Below are positions 1 to 7,278 of a stretch of 32,614 bases of DNA, piece after piece (the stretch's first letter is position 1; each line of letters starts with the position of its first letter). This DNA is from Candidatus Aquidulcis sp. (GTDB lineage Bacteria > Chloroflexota > Anaerolineae > UBA4142), in assembly GCA_020723345.1 (NCBI GenBank), contig DYJA01000060.1, positions 8,228 through 40,841 on the forward strand, given 5' to 3'. The position numbers and the translations under genes were made by a program. The notes under the pieces were generated by a model. It was not told the DNA's origin. It searched no databases and saw only the letters and a list, made by a program, of their open reading frames with translations.

Positions 1-505
1 GCGTCGCCTTCTTCTTCTGTGCGCTTTTCTTCGCAGTTTTCCCTTTCGCGGCTTTCGCCTTTTTCGCGAGTTTCGTGTTCCGAGTTTTCGCAGTTTTCGC
101 GCTCCGAATTTTTTTCGCGCCCTTCGCGTCAAACATCCGCTTGATCGCGCCGAGATAATACAACTCCCAGCCCTCCGTCGTTCCCGCGTAATCGAATTCC
201 TCGACATTCTCGTGCAGCAAATCGACGCGCGTCTGCTTGCCAACCGCTTTGAGCGTGAATGTCACGACCGAATCTTCGCGCTCCCAATTATCCGGCAGCC
301 ACGTCATCGCCAATTTCTTGCGCGGCGTCACTTGAACGATTTCGCCGACGATGCTGCCGTCCCACAACGCGTACTCTGCGCCGACGACTGGCTCAAATTC
401 CGCGTCCGCGTCCGACCACAATTCGATCACATCGGGATCAGTCAGCGCGCGCCACACTTGCGCGGGCGACGCGTCGATGAGATATGTTTGTTTGATTGTG
501 TCCAA
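1..505 (-). CDS. SRPBCC/AHSA1-family protein, 3' end cut by window edge
   Basis: About 168 residues are visible; the stop lies beyond the left edge. The N-terminus (DTIKQTYLIDASPAQVWRAL, then TDP) and the later GWELYYLGAIK stretch fit the SRPBCC/AHSA1 (Hsp90-activator-homology) helix-grip fold, a small-ligand-binding domain of about 140 residues; the ligand is unknown. The tail after about residue 130 is a Lys/Ala/Thr-rich extension (for example AKTAKTRNTKLAKKAKAAKG), probably disordered and basic, encoded by imperfect 9-bp units. Start choice: a TTG at 505 sits 5 nt after GGAGG (511-515) and gives MDTIKQTYLIDA; an upstream in-frame ATG at 517 lacks a Shine-Dalgarno and would place that GGAGG inside the gene. 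It lies downstream of uvrB on the same strand with no sign of a functional link. Family call fairly firm, role unknown. Confidence 0.75.
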   Translation of the reverse strand, partial: MDTIKQTYLIDASPAQVWRALTDPDVIELWSDADAEFEPVVGAEYALWDGSIVGEIVQVTPRKKLAMTWLPDNWEREDSVVTFTLKAVGKQTRVDLLHENVEEFDYAGTTEGWELYYLGAIKRMFDAKGAKKIRSAKTAKTRNTKLAKKAKAAKGKTAKKSAQKKKAT

Positions 506-549
506 CAGAACCTCCATGCAAGACCGCCGACAGCAGACCGCCGACCGTC

Positions 550-577
550 ATTCACGTTTCACGCATCACGCATCACG
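550..577. repeat. GTGATGC-type heptanucleotide array at the uvrB 3' end
   Basis: Four 7-bp units (ATTCACG, TTTCACG, CATCACG, CATCACG on the + strand; GTGATGC on the minus strand) run without spacers. The uvrB stop codon (573-575, TGA on the minus strand) is part of a unit. The same unit family recurs at 13001-13070, 13799-13847 and 16057-16098. Confidence 0.85.
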
Positions 578-2648
578 TCTTGCGCTTTCCCCTCATTTCC
601 CTCAATTCCCTCACATAATCCGTCGCCTCTTGCTCGCGCACCTTTTCCCACTCCGGGCGCGCGTCCTGCGCGTCGATCATTTGCCGCAGTTCGAAAATCT
701 GATCGCGCAAGAGCGCGGCTTTTTCAAATTCCCAGTTCTGCGCGGCTTGCTTCATTTGCGATTCGAGTTCCGCGATCAAGCGCGCGCCTTCGGACTTTGG
801 AATTTCCAACGGCGCGCGTCCGGGCTTGTACCCCGGCTTGGCTTCGGCGGCGACGCGCACGCGGTCCGTCAGATCGCGCACCTGCTTGACGATGCCTTGC
901 GGCACGATGTTGTGCGCGGCGTTGTGCTCCGTCTGCACTTGGCGGCGGCGATTCGTCTCGTCAATCGCGCGCTTCATCGAATCGGTCATCGTGTCGGCGT
1001 ACATAATCACTTGCCCGTTGACGTGGCGCGCCGCGCGCCCCGTCGTCTGAATGAGCGCGGTCTCGCTGCGGAGAAAACCTTCCTTGTCTGCATCGAGAAT
1101 CGCGACGAGCGACACTTCGGGCAAGTCCAATCCTTCGCGCAACAAGTTGATCCCGACGACGACGTCGTAGACGCCGAGACGCAAGTCGCGCAGAATTTCG
1201 ATGCGCTCGAGCGTTTGCACTTCGGAGTGCAAATAGTGAACCTTAAGATTGAGTTCGTGCAAATAATCGGACAAATCCTCTGCCATCCGCTTGGTCAACG
1301 TCGTCACCAAAACACGCTCGTGGCGTTCGATGCGCGCTTTGATCTCCGCGATCAAATCGTCAATCTGCCCCTTGATCGGACGCACGATCACTTCGGGGTC
1401 AACCAAGCCGGTCGGGCGAATGATCTGTTCGGCGACTTGCGAACTGATTTTCAATTCGTATTGCGCGGGCGTCGCGCTGACGAAAACAACCTGATGAACT
1501 TTTTTCTCGAACTCCTCAAAGCGCAGCGGACGATTGTCGAGCGCGCTCGGTAATCGGAAACCGTACTCGATCAGCGTTTCTTTGCGCGCGCGGTCGCCGT
1601 TGAACATGCCGTGCACTTGCGGAATCGTCATGTGCGATTCGTCAATGAACATCATGAAATCGTCCGGGAAGAAATCGAGGAGCGTCCACGGCGGCGAGCC
1701 GGGCGCGCGCTGCGCGAGTGGACGCGAATAATTTTCGATCCCAGAGCAATAGCCGACTTCGCGCAACATTTCAAGATCGTACTTGGTGCGCTGTTCGATC
1801 CGCTGTGCCTCCAGCAATTTTTCTTGCGCCTTGAACTTGGCGATCTGGTCTTCCAACTCTTTTTCGATGTCGCCAATCGCCGCGTTCAGTTTGTCCTGCG
1901 GCGTGATGAAATGCTTCGCCGGGAAAACTTCAATCGTGTTGTGCTCCACCAGCACTTCGCCGGTCGTCGTGTCAATCTCGACGATGCGATCAATCTCGTC
2001 GCCGAAAAATTCGATGCGGTACGCCGTCGTGCCGTACGCGGGCGCAACTTCGACCGTGTCGCCGCGCACGCGAAACTTGCCGCGTCCCAGGTCGAGATCG
2101 TTGCGCTCGTAGTGAATTTCGACAAGGTGGCGCAGCACTTTGTCGCGGTTGCGCGTTTCGCCGCGCTTGACCGTCAAGCGCACGCCGCCAAATTCCTCCG
2201 GCGAACCCAAGCCGTAGATGCACGACACCGACGCGACGATCACGACATCGCGCCGCGACAAGAGCGCGGAGGTTGCCGCGAGGCGCAGGCGATCAATCTC
2301 TTCGTTGATGCTCGAATCTTTTTCGATGTAGAGATCGTGCTGCGGCACGTACGCTTCGGGTTGGTAGTAATCGTAGTACGAAACGAAATACTCGACCGCG
2401 TTGTGCGGAAAGAATTCGCGGAACTCGGCGTACAACTGCGCGGCGAGCGTCTTGTTGTGCGCGAGCACGAGCGTCGGCTTTTGGACGCGCGCGATGATCT
2501 CCGCCATCACGTACGTTTTGCCGGTGCCGGTCGCGCCGAGCAAAGTTTGAAAGCGGTCGCCGCGCTGAATTCCTGCGACAAGTTTCGCAATCGCGGTCGG
2601 CTGATCGCCGGTCGGTTGAAAGGGGGAAACGAGTTTGAATTCGGGCAC
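573..2648 (-). CDS. uvrB: UvrABC excinuclease subunit B
   Basis: UvrB is the damage-verifying helicase-like subunit of bacterial nucleotide excision repair: UvrA2B loads it on DNA, and it then recruits UvrC for incision. The 691-residue length is normal for the family. Visible motifs: Walker A GATGTGKT (residues 38-45), the damage-probing beta-hairpin [12 protein letters not shown] (91-102), DESH helicase motif (336-339), [20 protein letters not shown], and a C-terminal UVR domain (about 646-681) that contacts UvrC. The start is GTG at 2648, with GAGG about 7 nt upstream; the N-terminus [20 protein letters not shown] matches the family start. The C-terminus RGKRKT and its TGA stop fall inside the 7-bp repeat array at 550-577. 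No LexA-type operator was recognised upstream; that space is filled by a long imperfect hairpin. Confidence 0.98.
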   Translation of the reverse strand: MPEFKLVSPFQPTGDQPTAIAKLVAGIQRGDRFQTLLGATGTGKTYVMAEIIARVQKPTLVLAHNKTLAAQLYAEFREFFPHNAVEYFVSYYDYYQPEAYVPQHDLYIEKDSSINEEIDRLRLAATSALLSRRDVVIVASVSCIYGLGSPEEFGGVRLTVKRGETRNRDKVLRHLVEIHYERNDLDLGRGKFRVRGDTVEVAPAYGTTAYRIEFFGDEIDRIVEIDTTTGEVLVEHNTIEVFPAKHFITPQDKLNAAIGDIEKELEDQIAKFKAQEKLLEAQRIEQRTKYDLEMLREVGYCSGIENYSRPLAQRAPGSPPWTLLDFFPDDFMMFIDESHMTIPQVHGMFNGDRARKETLIEYGFRLPSALDNRPLRFEEFEKKVHQVVFVSATPAQYELKISSQVAEQIIRPTGLVDPEVIVRPIKGQIDDLIAEIKARIERHERVLVTTLTKRMAEDLSDYLHELNLKVHYLHSEVQTLERIEILRDLRLGVYDVVVGINLLREGLDLPEVSLVAILDADKEGFLRSETALIQTTGRAARHVNGQVIMYADTMTDSMKRAIDETNRRRQVQTEHNAAHNIVPQGIVKQVRDLTDRVRVAAEAKPGYKPGRAPLEIPKSEGARLIAELESQMKQAAQNWEFEKAALLRDQIFELRQMIDAQDARPEWEKVREQEATDYVRELREMRGKRKT

Positions 2649-2664
2649 TGTAACCTCAGGGGAA

Positions 2665-2796
2665 CAGAAGGGATAAGAGGGAATAAGAAGGCGGAAGAAG
2701 GCAAAGAAAGCGAGAGGGCAAAGAGGGCGCGTGCCTTCCCTATAGTCTCTGCCTTCTGCGCCCTCTCTGCCTTCTCAAGCCATCTTATCCCTTCTG
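2665..2796. repeat. 132-bp imperfect hairpin with 14-bp perfect terminal arms
   Basis: CAGAAGGGATAAGA (2665-2678) is exactly complementary to TCTTATCCCTTCTG (2783-2796), and inside it GAGGGCGC (2723-2730) pairs with GCGCCCTC (2758-2765). The left half is almost pure purine and the right half almost pure pyrimidine, built from loose GAAGGC/AAGAGG units. It fills the uvrB upstream region and encodes the last codons and TAA stop (2785-2787) of the neighbouring Uma2-family gene. No U-tract, so not a canonical terminator. Confidence 0.8.
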
Positions 2797-3426
2797 CTCT
2801 TCGCGAATCTCGCGCAACACATCTTCTTCCAGCGGCAGCGGCTCTTGCCACAGCCATTCGACGCGCAGCCAGAAACCGTCGACGACTTGGGAGCGGTAAA
2901 CGCCGCGCGCGTCCGGTCTAATGCTTTGGTACTTTCCTGCTGCATTGAGAACATTGAACTCTGCAATGCGACGAATTGGATCAATCAACCAATATTCTTT
3001 TACCCCAGAACGCTCGTACTCCACAAACTTGACGCCACGATCAAGCGCAACACTATCTGGCGTAACTATTTCGATTGCCAAATCCGCGGTGCCATCACAA
3101 AAGTTTTCCTGAAATCGATCGTGATGCTCTCGGCGTACAAATAGGATGTCTGGGAACCGTGCGCTCGGTGCGGTAGGCAAATACATCATGTAACCGAGAT
3201 GCAACATCTTCCCTACCTCTTTCTTTTCGATGTATCCACCCAAAACGCACATCAGAAAACCAAGCAGTTCCTGATGTCGGGTGGTCACGTGTGGCAGGAA
3301 ATGCGCTTCGTCATCCACCCATTCCGCCCATGTGTCTTCATCGCACCATTCGAGAAACTCGTCGAATGTCATTTTTGTTTTTGGCGGCGCGTGAGTTGGC
3401 GCGTCCGCAAATTGGGTTTCGATCAT
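2785..3426 (-). CDS. Uma2-family (DUF820) putative restriction endonuclease-like protein
   Basis: A 213-residue protein of the Uma2/DUF820 family, which has a PD-(D/E)XK nuclease-like fold. These genes occur in many copies in Cyanobacteria, Chloroflexota and Deinococcota; their biological role is not established. Candidate active-site elements are FPD (residues 91-93), AIEIVTPDS (E119) and GVKEYWLIDP (E144). Start choice: ATG 3426 is preceded by AGGAAG at good distance and gives MIETQFADAP; the longer reading frame up to 3477 runs through the promoter and is rejected. It is transcribed divergently from the gene at 3532 and precedes uvrB. Its last three codons and stop belong to the 2665-2796 hairpin, so the C-terminus may have been altered by that repeat. 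Confidence 0.9.
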   Translation of the reverse strand: MIETQFADAPTHAPPKTKMTFDEFLEWCDEDTWAEWVDDEAHFLPHVTTRHQELLGFLMCVLGGYIEKKEVGKMLHLGYMMYLPTAPSARFPDILFVRREHHDRFQENFCDGTADLAIEIVTPDSVALDRGVKFVEYERSGVKEYWLIDPIRRIAEFNVLNAAGKYQSIRPDARGVYRSQVVDGFWLRVEWLWQEPLPLEEDVLREIREEQKG

Positions 3427-3459
3427 ACGCACTTCCTTTCCAGCAATTGCCGCGCCGAC

Positions 3460-3488
3460 ATTATAACACGGATACATCGTTTCTTCAA
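3460..3488 (-). promoter_or_regulatory. Sigma70-type promoter of the Uma2-family gene
   Basis: On the minus strand TTGAAG (3483-3488), a 17-bp spacer and TATAAT (3460-3465). Transcription would begin near 3453, giving a leader of about 27 nt that contains the AGGAAG ribosome-binding site. It lies back to back with the promoter at 3495-3523. Confidence 0.75.
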
Positions 3489-3494
3489 ACAGTT

Positions 3495-3523
3495 TTGACT
3501 TTTTCGAACTAGTCGATTATATT
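3495..3523 (+). promoter_or_regulatory. Sigma70-type promoter of the surface-protein gene, probably leaderless
   Basis: TTGACT (3495-3500), 17-bp spacer, TATATT (3518-3523). The expected transcription start (about 3529-3532) coincides with the GTG/ATG start codons at 3529 and 3532, so the mRNA would have little or no 5' leader. No Shine-Dalgarno is present. Confidence 0.75.
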
Positions 3524-3531
3524 GTCCAGTG

Positions 3532-4626
3532 ATGAATTCCAGAACAAGGTTGAAATTAATCGGCGCGCTCGCGCTAGTCGCGCTGGCTCTGCCGATCTTC
3601 CTCCGCAACGCGCCGGTCGACGCGCATCCTCCCTTTGACGCGACGCCGGTTTCGCCCGATAACAAAAACGCGAAAACATTGAAAGACCCGTGCGCGCGCG
3701 ATTCGCGCAACTTGATCCGCAACGGCTCGATGGCGCCCAGCCACGATACGCAGTACGGCTCGCTCGCCGATCAATGGGAGCCGTTCATCTTCGAAGGCAA
3801 CGCGCCGCAATTTCGCTGGGTCGGCAACGAGCAAATCGATCCGGAAGGATCGCAGCAAATTTTTTCGAGCGGCACGTTCGACGCGGGTATTTATCAAACC
3901 GTCGGCGGCTTGCAGCCCGGCGTGTACTATTGGTTTCGCCTCGGCTATAGTCTCGCCGCGAAATCGTACAGCGGACCGAACGTGCGCGTGGATTCGATTG
4001 GACGCCGAGTTGGTTATGATCCGTACGGCGGCACGGATCCGAAATCGCCGAACGTGGTTTGGAATCCTGCGGTTTTCGACGGCAACGCGGCGGTCAACAT
4101 CACGGAAATGATTTTGCTGTTCCCCGCGCGTTCACCGAACGCGACGATCTTCATTCGCGCGATTGCGCGCGATGGATCGAGCGGCGAAAATCGCGTGTGG
4201 CTCGACGCAGTATGCATGGAAGCGCGTACTGACTTGCCGACCGCGACGCCGCCGCCGCCGACCGCAACATCCGCGCCGTCCGCGACTGCGACGCGTCCGC
4301 CGGCGACGCGCCAACCCGCGACGCGCATCGCGCAAGCGCCGACCGTAGCGAACACGCCCGTTCCCGCTTCACCGACCGTCGCCAAAACGCCAACGCCGCG
4401 CGGCAGCCCGACTGCGTCTGCCACGCCGCGCTACGCGCGTCCCGACGTGACGCCGTCCGCCGGTTTTACTATCGATCCCGGCACTGGCGCGATGACCGGA
4501 CTTGGGTTGCTGTCGATCTTCGCCGGATTCATTTCGTTTGGCATCGGTATCTTGTTATTGATCAAGCAGACTCCGCCGCGGCGGCGGCTTCGAACCGAAC
4601 CCCAAACTCCAGCCATGTGGCAATGA
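3532..4626 (+). CDS. Exported, membrane-anchored surface protein with Pro/Thr stalk
   Basis: A 364-residue protein. Residues 6-25 form an N-terminal signal or anchor segment (LKLIGALALVALALPIFL). Residues about 55-230 look like a beta-sandwich of the carbohydrate-binding jelly-roll kind (LIRNGSMAPSHDTQYGS... GIYQTVGGLQPGVYYWF), with two cysteines (C54, C228) that could pair. Residues about 233-315 are a low-complexity Pro/Thr/Ala stalk. A hydrophobic segment follows (about 321-344, LGLLSIFAGFISFGIGILLL), then an Arg-rich tail. This order suggests a domain displayed outside the cell and held by a C-terminal membrane helix. The ligand is unknown. ATG 3532 (or GTG 3529) lies at the predicted transcription start. 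The epimerase gene begins 16 bp downstream and is probably co-transcribed. Domain assignment is by pattern only. Confidence 0.75.
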   Translation: MNSRTRLKLIGALALVALALPIFLRNAPVDAHPPFDATPVSPDNKNAKTLKDPCARDSRNLIRNGSMAPSHDTQYGSLADQWEPFIFEGNAPQFRWVGNEQIDPEGSQQIFSSGTFDAGIYQTVGGLQPGVYYWFRLGYSLAAKSYSGPNVRVDSIGRRVGYDPYGGTDPKSPNVVWNPAVFDGNAAVNITEMILLFPARSPNATIFIRAIARDGSSGENRVWLDAVCMEARTDLPTATPPPPTATSAPSATATRPPATRQPATRIAQAPTVANTPVPASPTVAKTPTPRGSPTASATPRYARPDVTPSAGFTIDPGTGAMTGLGLLSIFAGFISFGIGILLLIKQTPPRRRLRTEPQTPAMWQ

Positions 4627-4642
4627 AGGATAAAAGGCGACG

Positions 4643-5569
4643 ATGCACTTTTTGATCACCGGCGGCGCGGGCTTTATCGGCGCCGCGCTCGCAAACTTTT
4701 TGATCGCGCAAGGACACCAAGTCCGCGTGCTCGACGATTTGAGCGCGGGCGAACCGAACGGACTCGATTCGCGCGTTCTTTTCACGCGCGGCGACGTGCG
4801 CGATGTGCCCAAGTTGTGGGGTTTGCTCAAAGGCACCGATTGCGTGTACCACCTTGCCGCGCGCGTCAGCGTCGCGGAATCAGTTTTGTATCCGGTCGAG
4901 TACAACGCGGTCAACGTCGGCGGCACGGTCGCGTTGATGACCGCCGTGCGCGATGCCGGAGTCAAGCGCGTCATCCTCGCGTCGTCCGGCGCGGCGTACG
5001 GACATCAAGCGCAACAACCGGTGTGCGAAAACGCGATCATGCACCCCGACTCGCCGTACGCGGTCAGCAAACTCGCGTCGGAATATTACTTGCACTCGAT
5101 TGGCGCGTTGTGGAAAATCGAAACGGTCGTGCTGCGAATTTTCAACGCGTACGGACCGCGCCAGCCGCTGCCGCCGTCGCACGCGCCGGTCATTCCGCAA
5201 TTCCTCAAACAAATTGGCAGCGGCGGATCGATCGTCATGTTTAGCGGCGGCAGTCAAACGCGCGATTTCGTCTACATCGGCGATGTGGTGGACGCGCTCG
5301 AACGCGCGGCAACCGCCGAACGCGTCAACCGCGCGATCATCAACATCGGCAGTGGACAAGAGGTGAGCATCGCGCAACTTGTGGAACACATCGAGCGCGT
5401 GACGAAACGCAGCGCGCATCGCTTGGAGAACCCGGAGCAAGCCGGAGGAGTGCCGCGCCTCGTCGCGGACATTCGGCTGGCGAGCGAGTTGCTGAAATGG
5501 AAACCGCGCGTTTCGTTGGACGAGGGCTTGCAGAGGATGTTAACTGAGGACGAACGATTTAGAAAATGA
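4643..5569 (+). CDS. NAD-dependent nucleotide-sugar epimerase/dehydratase (extended SDR)
   Basis: A 308-residue extended short-chain dehydrogenase of the GalE-like epimerase/dehydratase group, acting in the cytoplasm on nucleotide sugars. The Rossmann NAD-binding motif GGAGFIG is at residues 7-13, D31/D32 follow beta-2 (favouring NAD over NADP), and the catalytic Y139xxxK143 (YAVSK) with the upstream ASSGAAYG serine pair is intact. RIFNAYGPRQP and FVYIGDVVDA are typical of UDP-glucose 4-epimerase-like and dTDP-glucose dehydratase-like enzymes. Substrate cannot be set from sequence alone. It begins 16 bp after the surface-protein gene, with AAAAGG ahead of the ATG, so the pair may be an operon linked to surface glycosylation (inference). 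It converges on the toxin gene, leaving 16 bp between stops. Confidence 0.9.
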   Translation: MHFLITGGAGFIGAALANFLIAQGHQVRVLDDLSAGEPNGLDSRVLFTRGDVRDVPKLWGLLKGTDCVYHLAARVSVAESVLYPVEYNAVNVGGTVALMTAVRDAGVKRVILASSGAAYGHQAQQPVCENAIMHPDSPYAVSKLASEYYLHSIGALWKIETVVLRIFNAYGPRQPLPPSHAPVIPQFLKQIGSGGSIVMFSGGSQTRDFVYIGDVVDALERAATAERVNRAIINIGSGQEVSIAQLVEHIERVTKRSAHRLENPEQAGGVPRLVADIRLASELLKWKPRVSLDEGLQRMLTEDERFRK

Positions 5570-5585
5570 AGACAGCGGAGATCGG

Positions 5586-5849
5586 CTACGATAACAATTT
5601 CTCGTATTCTGGATGCGGACCAATCCAAAACCACACGATACCTTCTGGTTTTTCTGCACCCAGCGCGCGGTAATATGCACCAACGCGAACTGACCACAAA
5701 TTCTTTTTTGGACTTACTTTCTTAAAATGTAATGACGGATGATGCGGATTAGACTTGAGCAACTCGAAATTCTTGTCTGCTAGTGCTTGCACTTCTGCAG
5801 GTAGTTGATTATAGTGATGCCAAAAGCGCGGTAGAGTTCGATGCTTCAC
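5586..5849 (-). CDS. RelE/ParE-superfamily toxin of a type II toxin-antitoxin pair
   Basis: An 87-residue protein. LPAEVQALADKNFELLKSNP, then LHFKKV, then LWSVRVGAYYRALG and WFWIGPHPEYEKLL reproduce the helix-helix-beta-sheet pattern of RelE/ParE-like toxins (RNases or gyrase poisons; which one is not decidable here). Start choice: GTG 5849 gives MKHRTLPRFWHHYNQL and lies 10 nt after the antitoxin stop; the reading frame stays open back to 5927, but that stretch overlaps the antitoxin out of frame and shows no family similarity. No strong Shine-Dalgarno, so translation is probably coupled to the antitoxin. The antitoxin-first order is the usual one. Confidence is good for family and moderate for activity. 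Confidence 0.85.
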   Translation of the reverse strand: MKHRTLPRFWHHYNQLPAEVQALADKNFELLKSNPHHPSLHFKKVSPKKNLWSVRVGAYYRALGAEKPEGIVWFWIGPHPEYEKLLS

Positions 5850-5859
5850 AGTGGTCTGC

Positions 5860-6042
5860 TTAGCCCGCTTTGTATTCCTTATCCACTTCTGAAAGCAATT
5901 GGTCGAGACGTCCCGCTTCCAGGTCATGCTCGATTTGTTTGTCCCACATTCGCGCGTGGTACTCCTCGAACCATGCCGTGAACTCTGCTAATTCCTTAGG
6001 CGACAACTGAGTAACCGCAATCTCCATTTCTGTTACACTCAT
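5860..6042 (-). CDS. Antitoxin partner of the RelE/ParE-type toxin
   Basis: A 60-residue acidic protein: MSVTEMEIAVTQLSPKELA, FTAWFEEYHARMWDKQIEHD, then EAGRLDQLLSEVDKEYKAG. The pattern of LSPKEL..F..WFEE followed by W-D-xx-IE-D--AGRLD is the one I know from short antitoxins paired with this kind of toxin. It has no recognisable ribbon-helix-helix or HTH region, so it may neutralise the toxin without repressing the operon itself. ATG 6042 is preceded by AGGAAG; an internal ATG at 6027 is less favoured. Upstream promoter at 6066-6094. The toxin start follows the stop by 10 nt. Confidence 0.8.
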   Translation of the reverse strand: MSVTEMEIAVTQLSPKELAEFTAWFEEYHARMWDKQIEHDLEAGRLDQLLSEVDKEYKAG

Positions 6043-6065
6043 CTTTGTCTTCCTTTCTCATCAGC

Positions 6066-6094
6066 ATTATAACACACGCGTCCCCTTGTGTCTA
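6066..6094 (-). promoter_or_regulatory. Sigma70-type promoter of the toxin-antitoxin operon
   Basis: Minus strand TAGACA (6089-6094), 17-bp spacer, TATAAT (6066-6071). Its -35 hexamer overlaps that of the divergent promoter at 6086-6113, so the two probably compete for polymerase. Confidence 0.75.
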
Positions 6095-6113
6095 CGCCGA
6101 TTCCGCGTATAAT
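6086..6113 (+). promoter_or_regulatory. Sigma70-type promoter of the metallophosphoesterase gene, probably leaderless
   Basis: TTGTGT (6086-6091), 16-bp spacer, TATAAT (6108-6113). The ATG at 6121 begins 8 nt after the last base of the -10 hexamer, where transcription should start, so a leaderless mRNA is expected. This also rejects the upstream in-frame ATG at 6088, which would lie inside the promoter. Confidence 0.7.
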
Positions 6114-6120
6114 CCTCGCC

Positions 6121-7278
6121 ATGTTGCCAAAAGATTTTTCACGCGCGACGCGCTTGCCCGGTACGACGACTCACCCATTCGATACGCTCGTCCGTCTCGC
6201 CGATCTCGTCGAAAGTTTGCCCGCACCGATTTTCGCCGCGCTCTTGTTCGCGCTCGCGCTCGTTCCGACATTCGCCGATCTGCCGCGCGCGTTCGGCTTG
6301 TGGCTGTTTTTCCTGATCGACTGGGTACTGATCGCCGCGCTGCCGCGCGCCGGTAAATCGTTCGGTCCCGCCAAGCCGCCGACGCTTTTGCTCGCGCTGA
6401 TGCGCGCGCCGTTCGCCGCGCTACCGCTGCCACTCGCCGCGCTCGCGCAACTTTGCGGTACTGCGCTCGTCGTCTACGCGTTTTGGATCGAGCCGCACCG
6501 TGTTCGCGTGACGCGCCAGCATTTGCAATCGGCAAAACTGAAACCCGGCGCGCCGCCGCTGCGCGTGTTGCACCTCGGCGATCTGCACGTCGAACGCGTC
6601 ACCGCGCGCGAACGCCAACTCGTCGAACTCTCGCGCGCGCTCAAGCCCGACGCGATCTTTTTCTCCGGCGATTTCCTGAATCTCTCGAACGTCCACGATC
6701 CGGTCGCGTGGGAACACACGCGCGCGATTCTGCGCGATTTGAACGCGCCGCACGGCGTCTACGTCGTGACCGGTAGTCCACCGGTCGACAAACCGGAAGT
6801 GATGCCACAACTCCTCGACGGACTCGCGCATGTGCAGTGGCTGCGCGATGAACGCGTCACTTTTGATCATTACGGACAGCCGATTGACATCGTCGGGATC
6901 ACTTGCACGCACAAACCGACAATTGACGGCGCGTCGCTCGACGATATTCTGCACGGCGATCCTGACGATTTCACAATTCTGTTGTATCACACGCCCGACC
7001 TCGCGCCAATCGCCGCCGCGCAAGGCGTCGACTTGCAACTCTCCGGACACACGCACGGCGGACAAATCCGCCTGCCATTTTTCGGCGCGCTCTTCACTTC
7101 ATCGCTGTACGGAAAAAAGTTCGAAGCCGGGCGATACCAGGTCGGCGCGCTCACGCTGTACGTTTCGCGCGGCATCGGCTTGGAAGGCAAAGGCGCGCCG
7201 CGCGCGCGATTCTTGTGCCCGCCGGAAATTATTCTCTGGGAAATTTCCGCTAATGTCGAAAATGCCGGACGCCCGTGA
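6121..7278 (+). CDS. Membrane-anchored calcineurin-like metallophosphoesterase lacking GNHD
   Basis: A 385-residue protein. Residues about 35-125 contain several hydrophobic helices; the C-terminal 240 residues form a YkuE-like metallophosphoesterase domain. Metal-site motifs seen: LHLGDLH (D154, H156), FFSGDF (D184), LLYHTPD (H290) and LSGHTHGGQ (H310, H312). The motif expected between these, GNHD, is replaced by GSPP (218-221, in VVTGSPPVDKP), so one metal ligand Asn and the catalytic His are absent; the protein may be inactive, altered in reaction, or use other residues. Known relatives cleave phosphoester or pyrophosphate bonds of membrane or cell-wall intermediates; the substrate here is unknown. 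Start ATG 6121 follows from the promoter position. The 3' end overlaps the convergent purH by 29 bp. Confidence 0.85.
   Translation: MLPKDFSRATRLPGTTTHPFDTLVRLADLVESLPAPIFAALLFALALVPTFADLPRAFGLWLFFLIDWVLIAALPRAGKSFGPAKPPTLLLALMRAPFAALPLPLAALAQLCGTALVVYAFWIEPHRVRVTRQHLQSAKLKPGAPPLRVLHLGDLHVERVTARERQLVELSRALKPDAIFFSGDFLNLSNVHDPVAWEHTRAILRDLNAPHGVYVVTGSPPVDKPEVMPQLLDGLAHVQWLRDERVTFDHYGQPIDIVGITCTHKPTIDGASLDDILHGDPDDFTILLYHTPDLAPIAAAQGVDLQLSGHTHGGQIRLPFFGALFTSSLYGKKFEAGRYQVGALTLYVSRGIGLEGKGAPRARFLCPPEIILWEISANVENAGRP

Noticed and set aside
351-2921. Long + strand open frames (400 and 436 codons) opposite uvrB
   Set aside because: They are antisense to a clear, full-length uvrB, have Arg/Ala-rich low-complexity translations and no family motif; GC-rich codon use opens the opposite strand.
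6088-6120. Upstream ATG start for the metallophosphoesterase
   Set aside because: It lies within the promoter (between -35 and -10) and the added residues do not resemble the family.
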